Source of the DNA: JAPOXR01 sp965219635
GTDB lineage: Bacteria; Pseudomonadota; Alphaproteobacteria; Rhodobacterales; Rhodobacteraceae
DNA length: 64,000 nucleotides
Direction: 5' to 3'
NCBI GenBank assembly: GCA_965219635.1
Contig: OZ244783.1
Span: 868,001-932,000 of the forward strand
The translations under genes were made by a program, and so were the position numbers. The notes beneath the pieces are model-generated. The model saw nothing but the letters and a program-made list of their open reading frames with translations, was not told where the DNA came from and searched no databases. Positions 8,899 through 17,570 of the stretch are shown piece after piece (the first letter of the stretch is position 1; every line of letters begins with the position of its first letter).

Positions 8899-9699
8899 AT
8901 GAGACTAAATCCATTCGGCAAGCGCAAACCCAGTGTGGCGGTGGTTCGCCTTGAAGGGGTGATTTCTGCAAGCGCCCGGCATCAACCATCCATGCTGAAC
9001 GATACGGGCATGGCTCCACTTATCGAAAAGGCCTTCAGAAAAGGCAAACCGAAGGCAGTTGCCTTGGTGGTAAATTCACCTGGGGGCTCGCCTGTTCAGT
9101 CATCCCTGATAGGCAACAGGATCCGCCGGCTTGCGGACAAGCACCAGATTCCCGTCTATGCATTTGTGGAGGATCTGGCGGTTTCCGGCGGTTACTGGAT
9201 TGCGTCATCGGCTGACGAAATCCATGCCGACCCTTGCTCGATCATAGGATCGATCGGTGTGATTTCCTCATCCTTCGGGTTTCATGAAGCGCTCAGCAAG
9301 ATCGGGATTGAGAGGCGGGTGCATACGGCAGGTGAAGAGAAGAGCATTCTGGATCCGTTCCTTCCGGAAAACCCCAAGGATGTCGAACGGCTGCGGGAGC
9401 TTCAGGACTTCATGCACCGGAAATTCATCGACCAGGTCCAGGCGCGCAGGGGCGGCAAACTTGACGGCGAAGACCTCTTTACGGGCCGGTTCTGGAGCGG
9501 TGAAGACGCCGTGTCATTGGGCCTGATTGATGGAACAGCCACGCTGGACAACAAGATGCGGGAACTCTTTGGAGAGGATATTCGCTTCAGGCGGTACTCG
9601 AGAAAGCGGCCATTTCCCTTCAGCATCGGGTCCCACTTTGCGGAGTCTGTGGCTGACCTGCTTGAAGAGCGGTACATGCGGTCGCGCTTCGGGCTGTAG
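8899..9699 (+). CDS. S49-family serine peptidase (SppA/SohB-like)
   Basis: 266 aa from the ATG at 8899 (GTG at 8854 is an alternative). The single-domain S49 fold of the short SppA type cleaves signal peptide remnants or membrane proteins. The catalytic Ser lies in LAVSGGYWIASSADEI and the catalytic Lys in AGEEKSILDPF, as in SppA's Ser-Lys dyad. No clear transmembrane segment is present at the N-terminus with this start, so it may be peripheral. It is followed 36 bp later by the SDR gene on the same strand. Confidence 0.88.
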   Translation: MRLNPFGKRKPSVAVVRLEGVISASARHQPSMLNDTGMAPLIEKAFRKGKPKAVALVVNSPGGSPVQSSLIGNRIRRLADKHQIPVYAFVEDLAVSGGYWIASSADEIHADPCSIIGSIGVISSSFGFHEALSKIGIERRVHTAGEEKSILDPFLPENPKDVERLRELQDFMHRKFIDQVQARRGGKLDGEDLFTGRFWSGEDAVSLGLIDGTATLDNKMRELFGEDIRFRRYSRKRPFPFSIGSHFAESVADLLEERYMRSRFGL

Positions 9700-9735
9700 C
9701 ACTGCTCCTGTACCGGCGATGTCGTGTGGAGCAAA

Positions 9736-10551
9736 ATGAAGACCGGGGCTGCGCTTGTGACTGGCGGTGCGCGCAGGATAGGCCGGGAGTTGGCTCTGGC
9801 CTTGGCCCGCCGGGGCCTTGATGTCTGCATTCACTTCAACGCATCCGAAGAAGCAGCCGCAGAGACTGTTTCCTTGGCAGCCGGATTGGGAGTCAAGGCT
9901 GTAGCATTACAGGCCGACCTGGGGGAGGAAGAAGAAGTCTTGCCGCTGGTAGAGCGCGCGGCAAGACGGCTGGGTTGCCCGCTGACCGTATTGGTGAACA
10001 ACGCCGCGGTCTTTGAGCGCGACCGGATCAAGGATGCCTCGTTGGCGGATTGGCATGGTCATATCAGAACAAACTTGCAGGCGCCGTTCTTTCTCATCCA
10101 GAGTTTTGCAAATCAGGCGCCAGATGCCGGAAGAGACCGGCAGGGAGAACTTGTTGCGTCGGCTGCGGTCATAAACATAGTCGACCAAAGAGTGCTTCGT
10201 CCAACATCCGAATTCGCAACCTACACCGTTTCCAAGTCGGCGCTTTGGTCGCTCACTCAATCTTCTGCAATCGCCCTGGCTCCCCGAATTCGTGTCAATG
10301 CCATCGGGCCGGGACCGGTAATTCCGGCTGCCAGGCAGTCGCAAGAGCATTTCAGGCGACAAAGGAAGAACACGCCTCTCGGTCGTGGCGCAGACATTGG
10401 CGATGTCGTAGCAGCCATGAACTTCATACTTGATGCGAAGTCCCTTACGGGGCAATTGCTGTGTCTGGACGGCGGCCAGTTCATGCGTTGGACTTCAGGC
10501 TCCGCGCCTGTTGGCCAAGGGGAGTCTACCAGTCAAAGTGCAACGGAATGA
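9736..10551 (+). CDS. SDR oxidoreductase, pteridine-reductase/FolM-like
   Basis: 271 aa from the ATG at 9736 (GTG 9724 also possible). The nucleotide motif TGGARRIGRELA with its RRIG is that of pteridine reductases and FolM, which reduce dihydromonapterin or dihydrofolate with NADPH. NNAAVFERD and the active-site Y-T-V-S-K are present. Such genes sit near uvrC or folate genes in several alphaproteobacteria. A plain SDR of other specificity cannot be excluded. The C-terminus carries about 20 extra polar residues. Confidence 0.75.
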   Translation: MKTGAALVTGGARRIGRELALALARRGLDVCIHFNASEEAAAETVSLAAGLGVKAVALQADLGEEEEVLPLVERAARRLGCPLTVLVNNAAVFERDRIKDASLADWHGHIRTNLQAPFFLIQSFANQAPDAGRDRQGELVASAAVINIVDQRVLRPTSEFATYTVSKSALWSLTQSSAIALAPRIRVNAIGPGPVIPAARQSQEHFRRQRKNTPLGRGADIGDVVAAMNFILDAKSLTGQLLCLDGGQFMRWTSGSAPVGQGESTSQSATE

Positions 10552-10856
10552 AAATAATCCACCGCCGGAACAAAAATCGGAAATCGGGCCACGTCGCGCC
10601 GGGGAAAATCGGGCGAAGGATGGTCAAAAATTGATTGTTCAATGAAAACAACGACTTGGTGGCAAGATGCGTTTTCTGCACCAGTCACCAGCAACAACAG
10701 GTTTCGCTTAATTTTCCGAATGATACCGACGTTGTTCAAAAGTTTTCCACACAGTTATCCACAGGCTTGGTTGGCGCCGCAATACGTTCCCGGAGGTGTG
10801 CATGCACGGGGACCGCTTGCAGTTCGCAATCGAAGCCGCGGCCAACGGGTGCGCCC
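10552..10856. promoter_or_regulatory. spacer before uvrC with two DnaA-box-like 9-mers
   Basis: 305 bp between the SDR stop and the chosen uvrC start. It holds TTTTCCACA (10743-10751) and TTATCCACA (10755-10763) in the same orientation, 3 bp apart. The second equals the consensus DnaA box and the first differs by one base. AT-rich stretches lie just upstream (10621-10660, 10700-10742). I see no further boxes, so this is better read as a possible DnaA-bound regulatory site of uvrC than as an origin. Confidence 0.45.
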
Positions 10857-12722
10857 TTGAGCCAGCCGAAGGAAACCCTCAGAGGCGTAGCCTGCATCCA
10901 GGCCTGCGTGGCTTCTCTCGACAGCAGTCCCGGTGTCTATCGCATGCTGGATGAGCGGGGCGAGGTGCTTTACGTCGGAAAGGCGCGGAACCTGAAGAAC
11001 CGGGTTCGCAGCTACGCGACGCTGGCCGGGCAAAACCCCCGCATCGCCAAAGTCATCAATGCCACCGCGTCGATGATGTTCCTGACCACGAGGACCGAGA
11101 CAGAAGCTCTGCTCCTTGAGCAGAACCTCATCAAGCAGCTCAAACCGAAATACAATGTGCTTCTTCGCGACGATAAGAGTTTTCCGAGCATTCTCGTATC
11201 ACGGGCGCACAGCTATCCTCGAATAAGGAAACACCGGGGCGCCAAGTCGGAAAAGGGAAACTACTTTGGCCCATTCGCCTCAGCGGAGGCCGTTGGGCGA
11301 ACCCTGAGCCAGTTACAGAAAGTCTTTCTTCTCCGTAACTGCTCGGATTCGACATTTGCAAACCGGAACCGGCCCTGCCTGCTGCACCAGATCAAGCGGT
11401 GCAGCGCCCCGTGCGTGGGTCTCATTTCGGAGGCCGAATACGCGGCCCTCGTCAAGGATGCCGAACGGTTCCTTGCCGGAAAATCCAGCAAGATGCAGGA
11501 ACAGCTCGCCAGTGAAATGGGTGAAGCCTCGCAGCGGCTCGACTTCGAGACTGCTGCGGTCATCCGCGACAGGATCAGGGCCTTGACGCAAGTTCAGACA
11601 ATTCAGGGCGTCAATCCGAGGATAGTCAGCGAAGCCGACATAGTTGGCCTGCATCATGAAGGCGGGCATGCTTGCGTACAGGTCTTCTTCATCCGGGCCA
11701 ACCAGAACTGGGGAAATCACGCATATTTTCCCCGCACGGGTTCTGGAGCCGACAGCCACGAGATTCTCCAGGCCTTCATTGGCCAGTTCTACAGCAACAA
11801 GACTCCAGCGAAGCTCATTGTTCTTTCCGAACCCATCGAAGACCCGGAACTGATGGAGGAGGTGCTGGGTGAACGGCGCGGATCAAGGGTACGGATTGTG
11901 GTTCCCAAGCGGGGCGAGAAGGCCCTGCTGGCCGAAAACGCGGTGCGCAACGCATCAAAGGCTCTGGCGATGAAGGTTGCTGAGGCCGCAACCCATGCAA
12001 GATTGCTTGCTGAACTCGGCGATGTTCTTGGAATGCCGGCGCCGATCAACCGGGTCGAAGTGTTTGACAACTCTCATATCCAGGGCAGGGATCCTGTCGG
12101 GGCCATGATCGTCGTGGGAAGGGAAGGGTTCATGCGAAAGGCCTACAGGCGGTTCAATTTCAAGAATGCCGATCTGGTTCCGGGAGACGATTTCGGGATG
12201 ATGAGGGAAGTACTGGAACGCAGGTTCAAACGGCTCCAGAAGGAAGACCCCGATCGGGAGTCCGGCGAATGGCCCGATCTGCTTGTCATTGATGGAGGCA
12301 AGGGCCAGCTCGACAGCGTGTTGGGCGCACTCGAGGAAACGGGTGCCGCTGATGTCGCAGTGGTCGGCGTGTCCAAGGGACGCCAGCGGAATGCAGGCCG
12401 CGAAATGCTGCACCTGCCAAATGGCAAGACCCGGGCTTTGCAGCCGAAGGATCCGGTCCTGTATTTCATTCAGCGCATTCGTGATGAGGCGCACCGCTTT
12501 GCTATTGGCGCTCATCGCAAGAAGAGGACCAAATCAATGATCTCATCGCCGCTTTCCGAGGTTCCAGGTATCGGCGCCGTCAGAAAGTCGGCATTGCTGG
12601 CTCACTTTGGTTCTGCTTCTGCTGTCGCCCGCGCTGGTGTAGAGGATCTGAAGGCCGTTAAGGGAATCTCCTCGGCGACAGCCCAGACGATACATGACCA
12701 CTTTCATGATCAGCCGGGTTGA
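10857..12722 (+). CDS. uvrC: excinuclease ABC subunit C
   Basis: 621 aa from TTG 10857. UvrC makes both incisions in nucleotide excision repair. Order of domains: GIY-YIG nuclease at the start (SPGVYRMLDERGEVLYVGKA), a Cys pair segment (RPCLLHQIKRCSAPCVG), UVR domain (DFETAAVIRDRIRAL), RNase H-like nuclease (VEVFDNSHIQGRDPVGAMIV, LLVIDGGKGQL) and a C-terminal helix-hairpin-helix pair (LSEVPGIGAVRKSALLAHFG). The frame stays open 74 codons further upstream but has only TTG starts there; no ATG or GTG exists before the GIY-YIG domain. The order uvrC-pgsA-moaD-moaE is usual in alphaproteobacteria. Confidence 0.95.
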   Translation: MSQPKETLRGVACIQACVASLDSSPGVYRMLDERGEVLYVGKARNLKNRVRSYATLAGQNPRIAKVINATASMMFLTTRTETEALLLEQNLIKQLKPKYNVLLRDDKSFPSILVSRAHSYPRIRKHRGAKSEKGNYFGPFASAEAVGRTLSQLQKVFLLRNCSDSTFANRNRPCLLHQIKRCSAPCVGLISEAEYAALVKDAERFLAGKSSKMQEQLASEMGEASQRLDFETAAVIRDRIRALTQVQTIQGVNPRIVSEADIVGLHHEGGHACVQVFFIRANQNWGNHAYFPRTGSGADSHEILQAFIGQFYSNKTPAKLIVLSEPIEDPELMEEVLGERRGSRVRIVVPKRGEKALLAENAVRNASKALAMKVAEAATHARLLAELGDVLGMPAPINRVEVFDNSHIQGRDPVGAMIVVGREGFMRKAYRRFNFKNADLVPGDDFGMMREVLERRFKRLQKEDPDRESGEWPDLLVIDGGKGQLDSVLGALEETGAADVAVVGVSKGRQRNAGREMLHLPNGKTRALQPKDPVLYFIQRIRDEAHRFAIGAHRKKRTKSMISSPLSEVPGIGAVRKSALLAHFGSASAVARAGVEDLKAVKGISSATAQTIHDHFHDQPG

Positions 12723-12984
12723 AGCCAGTCCCATAGTTCAATTGTGTTACCGGCGCGTAGCAGCCAACGCTGCAAGCTGGGATATCATTGCCGTGGTGCC
12801 TCGGGGAATTGGAACCTCGGAATTGCGGGAAGATCCTGGGCATTGGCTTCTTGAACTTGACGGCAAACTGACACTTGAAGCCGGAAACACCGTTGGATCA
12901 CGCTGTCGTCATGGCCGATTGCGCGTTCGGCGCTCGGACCTATTTTATGATTGAACGGCTATCTGCATTGGAGAAGTGCGCACC

Positions 12985-13563
12985 GTGAAGATTACGTTTC
13001 CAACCTGGCTGACCATCGGAAGACTGATTGCAGCCTTCCTGCTCCCGGTGCCGTTCGTGCTGCTGGACGGCGCTCTGGCATATCAGGTCACGACTGTGCT
13101 GCTTGTCGTGGCGTCAGCCACGGACTGGCTGGACGGTTACCTGGCTCGGCGTCTGGACCTGGAAACAACTTTGGGCAGGGTATTGGACCCGATTGCCGAC
13201 AAGATACTGATTTCATCCGCCTTCTTTATCGTGGTTGCCGGGTCTGCCAATCCAGGCTGGCTGCTTGTACCTGCCGCATTGATCATAGCCAGGGAGTTGT
13301 TCATCGCCGGGCTTCGCGAGTTCATTGGTGCCGGCAGCCTGTCATTGAAAGTCAGCCTGTTGGCCAAGTGCAAGACGTTTGCGCAAATGGCGGCCTTGCT
13401 GATCCTCATGCTGTGCGGCGCAACAGGGCAGCCGGCTGGTGGAGGGCTTGAGGTGGCCGGAGTGTTGGCAGCCTGGATCGCCGCGCTATTGTCACTGGTT
13501 ACCGGTGCCGACTATCTGATGAAGGCATGGCCGATGTTGCGGGAAGGGAAACAAGATGGTTGA
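12985..13563 (+). CDS. pgsA: CDP-diacylglycerol--glycerol-3-phosphate 3-phosphatidyltransferase
   Basis: 192 aa. It makes phosphatidylglycerophosphate, the committed step to phosphatidylglycerol and cardiolipin, in the inner membrane. The CDP-alcohol transferase motif D-G-x2-A-R-x8-G-x3-D-x3-D is complete in DWLDGYLARR...LGRVLDPIADK. Four or five hydrophobic segments follow. GTG at 12985 is chosen because GGAGA sits about 10 bp before it; GTG at 12976 is too close to that site. It overlaps moaD by 8 bp. Confidence 0.93.
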   Translation: MKITFPTWLTIGRLIAAFLLPVPFVLLDGALAYQVTTVLLVVASATDWLDGYLARRLDLETTLGRVLDPIADKILISSAFFIVVAGSANPGWLLVPAALIIARELFIAGLREFIGAGSLSLKVSLLAKCKTFAQMAALLILMLCGATGQPAGGGLEVAGVLAAWIAALLSLVTGADYLMKAWPMLREGKQDG

Positions 13564-13804
13564 CGTGCTGTATTTTGCGTGGGTGCGCGAGCGGGTCGGT
13601 GTTTCACGGGAAACAATCGATACGGGCGCTGCAACCATCGGCGGATTTGTCGAGGAGCTGAAATCGAGGGGCGAGCGCTATGAGCTTGCGCTGGAGGACA
13701 TCGGGGCGGTGAGATTTGCGGTAGACCAAACGCTGGCCAGCCTGGACACCCCGATCGGCGATGCGCGTGAAATTGCCGTGTTTCCACCCATGACCGGAGG
13801 CTGA
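13556..13804 (+). CDS. moaD: molybdopterin synthase small subunit
   Basis: 82 aa, ubiquitin-like. It carries the sulfur, as a C-terminal thiocarboxylate, that turns precursor Z into molybdopterin. The essential C-terminal Gly-Gly is present (FPPMTGG) and the N-terminus VDVLYFAWVRERVG is typical. The start ATG lies inside pgsA, and the stop is 1 bp from the moaE start, so translation is coupled. Confidence 0.93.
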   Translation: MVDVLYFAWVRERVGVSRETIDTGAATIGGFVEELKSRGERYELALEDIGAVRFAVDQTLASLDTPIGDAREIAVFPPMTGG

Positions 13805-13805
13805 A

Positions 13806-14282
13806 TTGACGGTCAGGATTCAACAGCAGCCCTTTGATCCCTGCGCCGAACTGGCTCGTTTTCAGGAAGGGCGCGTGGATGCAGGCGCAGTCGTCTGTTT
13901 TCTGGGAAATGTGCGCTCCGGTTCGGACGAACCAGTGAAATCAATGACGATTGAGCACTACCCGGGCATGACAGAATCGGCGATAGCCAGCCATATTGAG
14001 GAGACCAGACGGCGTTGGCAAATATTGGATTGCCAAGTCATCCACAGGCACGGCGAGTTGTATCCTGGCGAGTGCATCGTGATGGTGGCGGTTATTGCCA
14101 AACATCGGGCCGAGGCATTCTCAGCTGCGGAATTCCTCATGGATTACCTCAAGTCGAGGGCGCCTTTCTGGAAGAAGGAGCACACCGCAACCGGTAGCTG
14201 TTGGGTCAATTCTAAGGACGCTGATGAGGCGGCCTTGGCGCGGTGGGAGCCGGACAGAGAACGATCCGGGGCAGGGCAGTAA
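13806..14282 (+). CDS. moaE: molybdopterin synthase catalytic subunit
   Basis: 158 aa, TTG start directly after the moaD stop. The large subunit binds precursor Z and accepts sulfur from MoaD. Family blocks seen: GAVVCFLGNVRS near residue 27, IEHYPGMTE, HRHGELYPGE, and the C-terminal KSRAPFWKKEHT with the conserved lysines. Last gene of the uvrC-pgsA-moaD-moaE set; convergent with the coiled-coil gene at 14349. Confidence 0.93.
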   Translation: MTVRIQQQPFDPCAELARFQEGRVDAGAVVCFLGNVRSGSDEPVKSMTIEHYPGMTESAIASHIEETRRRWQILDCQVIHRHGELYPGECIVMVAVIAKHRAEAFSAAEFLMDYLKSRAPFWKKEHTATGSCWVNSKDADEAALARWEPDRERSGAGQ

Positions 14283-14348
14283 CCGGGAATCGGCTGATGC
14301 CCGAACGCAGATGGCGATGGACTTGGGCGATTGTAATGTTTGAATGGA

Positions 14349-14657
14349 CTATTGCCCCCTGTCCAGTTGATTCAGCCTGAGTTCGGCGTCCCGTAGCCTG
14401 TCGATCGTCTGGTGGTAGTGTTCGTCACGCTCTGCAAGTTGCGCTTCGGTTTGCCTTTTCTGCTCTTCGAGCGCCTGGATGCAGCGGTCCCTCTGGTCCT
14501 CGGCGACTGCAAGATCCCTGGCCAGCCTTTCGACTGTCTCGGAATCCGCACCTGAACTGCTCCTGAACCGCTGGTGCAACATGCCAGCAGCCCAACCAAT
14601 TGCGAAAACTCCGAACACGAGCACGGCCGTAAGCGCCACAAATTCAAGCTGGTCCAT
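14349..14657 (-). CDS. small membrane-anchored coiled-coil protein
   Basis: 102 aa, family not recognised. The N-terminus is a single membrane helix (about residues 5-25, FVALTAVLVFGVFAIGWAAG). From about residue 38 on, the chain is a charged heptad-rich coiled coil (VERLARDLAVAEDQRD onward). It starts 25 bp downstream of the OmpA-type gene on the same strand, so it is probably the last gene of ubiA-ompA-like-small ORF and may belong to the envelope. Confidence 0.65.
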   Translation of the reverse strand: MDQLEFVALTAVLVFGVFAIGWAAGMLHQRFRSSSGADSETVERLARDLAVAEDQRDRCIQALEEQKRQTEAQLAERDEHYHQTIDRLRDAELRLNQLDRGQ

Positions 14658-14682
14658 TGATTTGCAACCTTCCCTTGGAGAC

Positions 14683-16578
14683 CTACTGCGGTAGAGACAG
14701 GCCAGAATTTTCGCGCAGGCGGAATTCGATCCTGCGGTTCTGTTCGCGGCCTTCCTCGGTATCGTTGTCGGCTATGGGCCGGGTTTCGCCATAACCGACT
14801 GCCTGAAAGTTCTGGGTCAGCACACCCTGGTCGAGCAACTCATCCAGCACGGCCCGGGCGCGGCGGGTGCTCAATGCCAGGTTCATTTCCTGCCGGCCCT
14901 GGCTGTCGGTATGGCCGGCTATCTCGATGGGAGCGTGAGTGCAGTTTCCGAGGACGGCAACAAGTTGTTCGATGGCTGGTTCGGCGCTTTCCGTAAGCGT
15001 CACGGAGTTTGGCTCAAACGAGATCTTTTGTGACTCCATGATCTCGTTGGCCACGGAAACGCACAGGCGGGGGTCCATCGGCGGAGGGCTGGCCCTGATC
15101 ATGGGATCATACTCGACCTCGACCAGAAGTTCAGTGCCGGGAAGTTTCTCTTGAAGAAACTGCTCCAGCTTCTGCCCGGTTGCGGGTGTTTGCGAGTTGC
15201 CTGAAATCTCGATAAAATTGCTGCCGACCGTCAATCTCCCTTCTTCCAGCATGGAGAGGGCATCCAGCCCCGCAAGCGCCATGGTCGAAGACATGGATCC
15301 GAGTGATGGATCGATTTGCAGGTTCGAGGTGAAACCTGCTGGATTCAGGACTGAACGGCCGAAAGCGGTGACCATGCGTTTGCCAGACTCATCGTCCACT
15401 CGTCCGTTCAGGTTCACATCCCTGTCCAGATTCACGTCCGCCCAAAACACGGCCTCCGGTGGCGCCGGTGCGGCATCCCCACGGAACGTCTCCGGCGGAA
15501 CCACATCCAGCGCAAACCCATCAGGCAATGCCACCGCAAATTCTCCGAGAGCGGTTTCAGGGGTAGTTCCCTCCCTTCCGTTGGGCAATGAAAGGGTTAC
15601 TTGAGAGTCCTCAATGCGGACCATTCCGCCCCCGGTGGATTCCAGGATGCCGATTGCCGCTTCCACTGTGCCGGCCCAGTTTCCTGCTGGTGCCCCCCGG
15701 GCAAGGCTGCAACTGCCTCCGGTTCCAGCGGCAAGTTCTCCAACACGGGTCATGATCGCCGACCTGTCTGTGTCAGTCTCTGCATGGCACTCAATCAAGG
15801 TGGCCACTCCTTCCAGCCAATGCAGTTCAAACCGGTAGGGAACCACAAAAGGCCTTGGAGCAGAAACCCGCAGATCAAGAGTGAATGATCCGGGGAGTGC
15901 AGCTTCAAGTTGTCTGCGAACATGCTCGAGTTCGTCCTGTCCATCCAAGATGCCTTCAACGGTCACGTTGGCATCCGCAACATAGAGGTTTGCATCGGGG
16001 ACGAGCAGAATTGCGCTTATCCCGAAGTTGAGGGCATCGCTCCAGTTCGCTGATGGTTCGACGTTCTGGACGATTGACCGGTCAATGATCGTCTTCGATG
16101 CAGCAACGTCATTCAGAACCTGGATCAACTCTTCGAGCGACATTTCGTCCGGCAAATTGCCGAAAATGCGAACAGAGTCTTCATCATGCAGGATCCTGAA
16201 GTAGAGCTCGCCAATTCCTCCTTCCGGTTCGGGAGGCAGCATTGTGCGGTCATTGATAAGGGAAGGCGACACAACCGATCTTACGGCCGCCAGCACTTCC
16301 AACTGCTCCATTCTGCCAGGCGCCGTTCCCGACAATTCGATTTTCACGCCGTTCGGCCGGACGGCAAGCCAATCGAATTTGGGGTCTTCGAGGATCGGGG
16401 AGAGCGCCTGCATGTACCGATTTTCCACGTAGGACAGGAACTGTACGGCAATGACAAACGACAGAATGCCAATTCCGGCGAGTACGGCGGCCGCAACGAG
16501 CCAGGCCCTCACGGCACTCCTCTTTCGGCCTCTGTCCGGGTTGATGGCAGCCACGACCTGCGACTTACCTAAACGCAA
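14683..16578 (-). CDS. OmpA-family envelope protein with N-terminal membrane anchor
   Basis: 631 aa. One membrane helix lies at about residues 26-50 (VRAWLVAAAVLAGIGILSFV). A long periplasmic middle follows, with segments that look like repeated BON-like folds (for example PNGVKIELSGTAPGRMEQLE, GRLTVGSNFIEISGNS). The C-terminal OmpA/MotB peptidoglycan-binding domain spans about residues 510-625: ISFEPNSVTLTE, IEIAGHTDSQG, LALSTRRARAVLDEL and REQNRRIEFRL. The architecture resembles BON-plus-OmpA proteins such as mycobacterial ArfA. Start is TTG 16578 (overlaps ubiA by 10 bp) or GTG 16554. Confidence 0.8.
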   Translation of the reverse strand: MRLGKSQVVAAINPDRGRKRSAVRAWLVAAAVLAGIGILSFVIAVQFLSYVENRYMQALSPILEDPKFDWLAVRPNGVKIELSGTAPGRMEQLEVLAAVRSVVSPSLINDRTMLPPEPEGGIGELYFRILHDEDSVRIFGNLPDEMSLEELIQVLNDVAASKTIIDRSIVQNVEPSANWSDALNFGISAILLVPDANLYVADANVTVEGILDGQDELEHVRRQLEAALPGSFTLDLRVSAPRPFVVPYRFELHWLEGVATLIECHAETDTDRSAIMTRVGELAAGTGGSCSLARGAPAGNWAGTVEAAIGILESTGGGMVRIEDSQVTLSLPNGREGTTPETALGEFAVALPDGFALDVVPPETFRGDAAPAPPEAVFWADVNLDRDVNLNGRVDDESGKRMVTAFGRSVLNPAGFTSNLQIDPSLGSMSSTMALAGLDALSMLEEGRLTVGSNFIEISGNSQTPATGQKLEQFLQEKLPGTELLVEVEYDPMIRASPPPMDPRLCVSVANEIMESQKISFEPNSVTLTESAEPAIEQLVAVLGNCTHAPIEIAGHTDSQGRQEMNLALSTRRARAVLDELLDQGVLTQNFQAVGYGETRPIADNDTEEGREQNRRIEFRLRENSGLSLPQ

Positions 16579-17558
16579 CCGGCAACCGCGGCCGTGAGGA
16601 ACGCCCCGGACAGAATAAGCCCGGTATCACGGTTGCTGCGAAAGAGGCGAAGGCAGCAATCAGCGTCATTGATGTCAAGTCGCCGGAGTTGCCAGAATAA
16701 GTGGGTGGCAAACAGGGCCACCCCAGACAGGCAGATCAGGACGAGTAGTGGTTCGGACTGGTACGGGATGGCAACCAGAATGGCCGCAACAAGCAGCCCG
16801 CAAGTACCCGCGGCAAATGCAGTCAACCAGGCCGGCGTTGCATCACTCAACAACCGTGCGGTCGACTTGATGCCGATCAGCGCATCGTCCTCCTTGTCCT
16901 GATGGGCGTAGATTGTGTCGTAAAAGAGGGTCCACATGATTCCTGCGACATAAAGCAGAACAGGCGCTGTGCTCAAGCCGCCAGCATGCGCTGTCCAGGC
17001 CAATAGAGCCCCCCAATTGAATGCGATCCCAAGGGCAATCTGCGGCAGCCAGGTGAATCTTTTTGCAAAGGGGTAGAAGAGAACCGGAACCAGTGCTGCA
17101 ATTCCCAGTATGATTGCAGCTCCGTTGAACGTGATCAGTATCAGCAAACCGGCACCGGCCTGCAACAGCATCCACGCACGCGCCTGATTGACGGACACGC
17201 TGCCGGCCGGGAGCGGCCGTGATCTCGTGCGCCGGACCTGGCTATCCAGGTCCCTGTCGACAAGATCGTTCCAGGTGCAGCCTGCGCCCCGCATGACGAT
17301 GGCGCCCATTGCGCATGCTGCTCCGATCCACAGATCTTGCCAGCGAATGCTCCCAGTATCGGCGGCCATCGCAAGGAGCAGTCCCCACCAGCAGGGCAGA
17401 AGTAGAAGCCACGTACCTATTGGCCTGTCTGCGCGCGACAATCGGAGGTACGGGCGTGTCCAGGCAGGCGCCCTGGAGTCCACCCAGCTGCCTTCTACTG
17501 CATCCGCTACCCGGCCCTCCAAATGGGGCAATGCTGGTTCTCGTCTGACATTGGCCAT
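16569..17558 (-). CDS. ubiA: 4-hydroxybenzoate polyprenyltransferase
   Basis: 329 aa from the ATG at 17558. It attaches the polyprenyl tail to 4-hydroxybenzoate in ubiquinone synthesis, in the inner membrane. The two Asp-rich motifs that bind Mg-diphosphate are present: NDLVDRDLD and DTIYAHQDKEDD. RADRPIGTWLLLLPCWW is the family start, and about eight hydrophobic helices follow. The frame is open 43 codons upstream but that would overlap rsmE. The rsmE start is only 12 bp away on the other strand. Confidence 0.93.
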   Translation of the reverse strand: MANVRREPALPHLEGRVADAVEGSWVDSRAPAWTRPYLRLSRADRPIGTWLLLLPCWWGLLLAMAADTGSIRWQDLWIGAACAMGAIVMRGAGCTWNDLVDRDLDSQVRRTRSRPLPAGSVSVNQARAWMLLQAGAGLLILITFNGAAIILGIAALVPVLFYPFAKRFTWLPQIALGIAFNWGALLAWTAHAGGLSTAPVLLYVAGIMWTLFYDTIYAHQDKEDDALIGIKSTARLLSDATPAWLTAFAAGTCGLLVAAILVAIPYQSEPLLVLICLSGVALFATHLFWQLRRLDINDADCCLRLFRSNRDTGLILSGAFLTAAVAGCV

Positions 17559-17570
17559 AGTAGGTACTAC

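Noticed and set aside
10552..10856. replication origin at the DnaA boxes
   Set aside because: Only two boxes, no clear unwinding element series, and none of the usual origin neighbours (hemE, dnaA, parAB, gidA).
12694..12954. 86-aa open frame between uvrC and pgsA
   Set aside because: Starts inside uvrC in another frame, shows no family resemblance and has no ribosome site.
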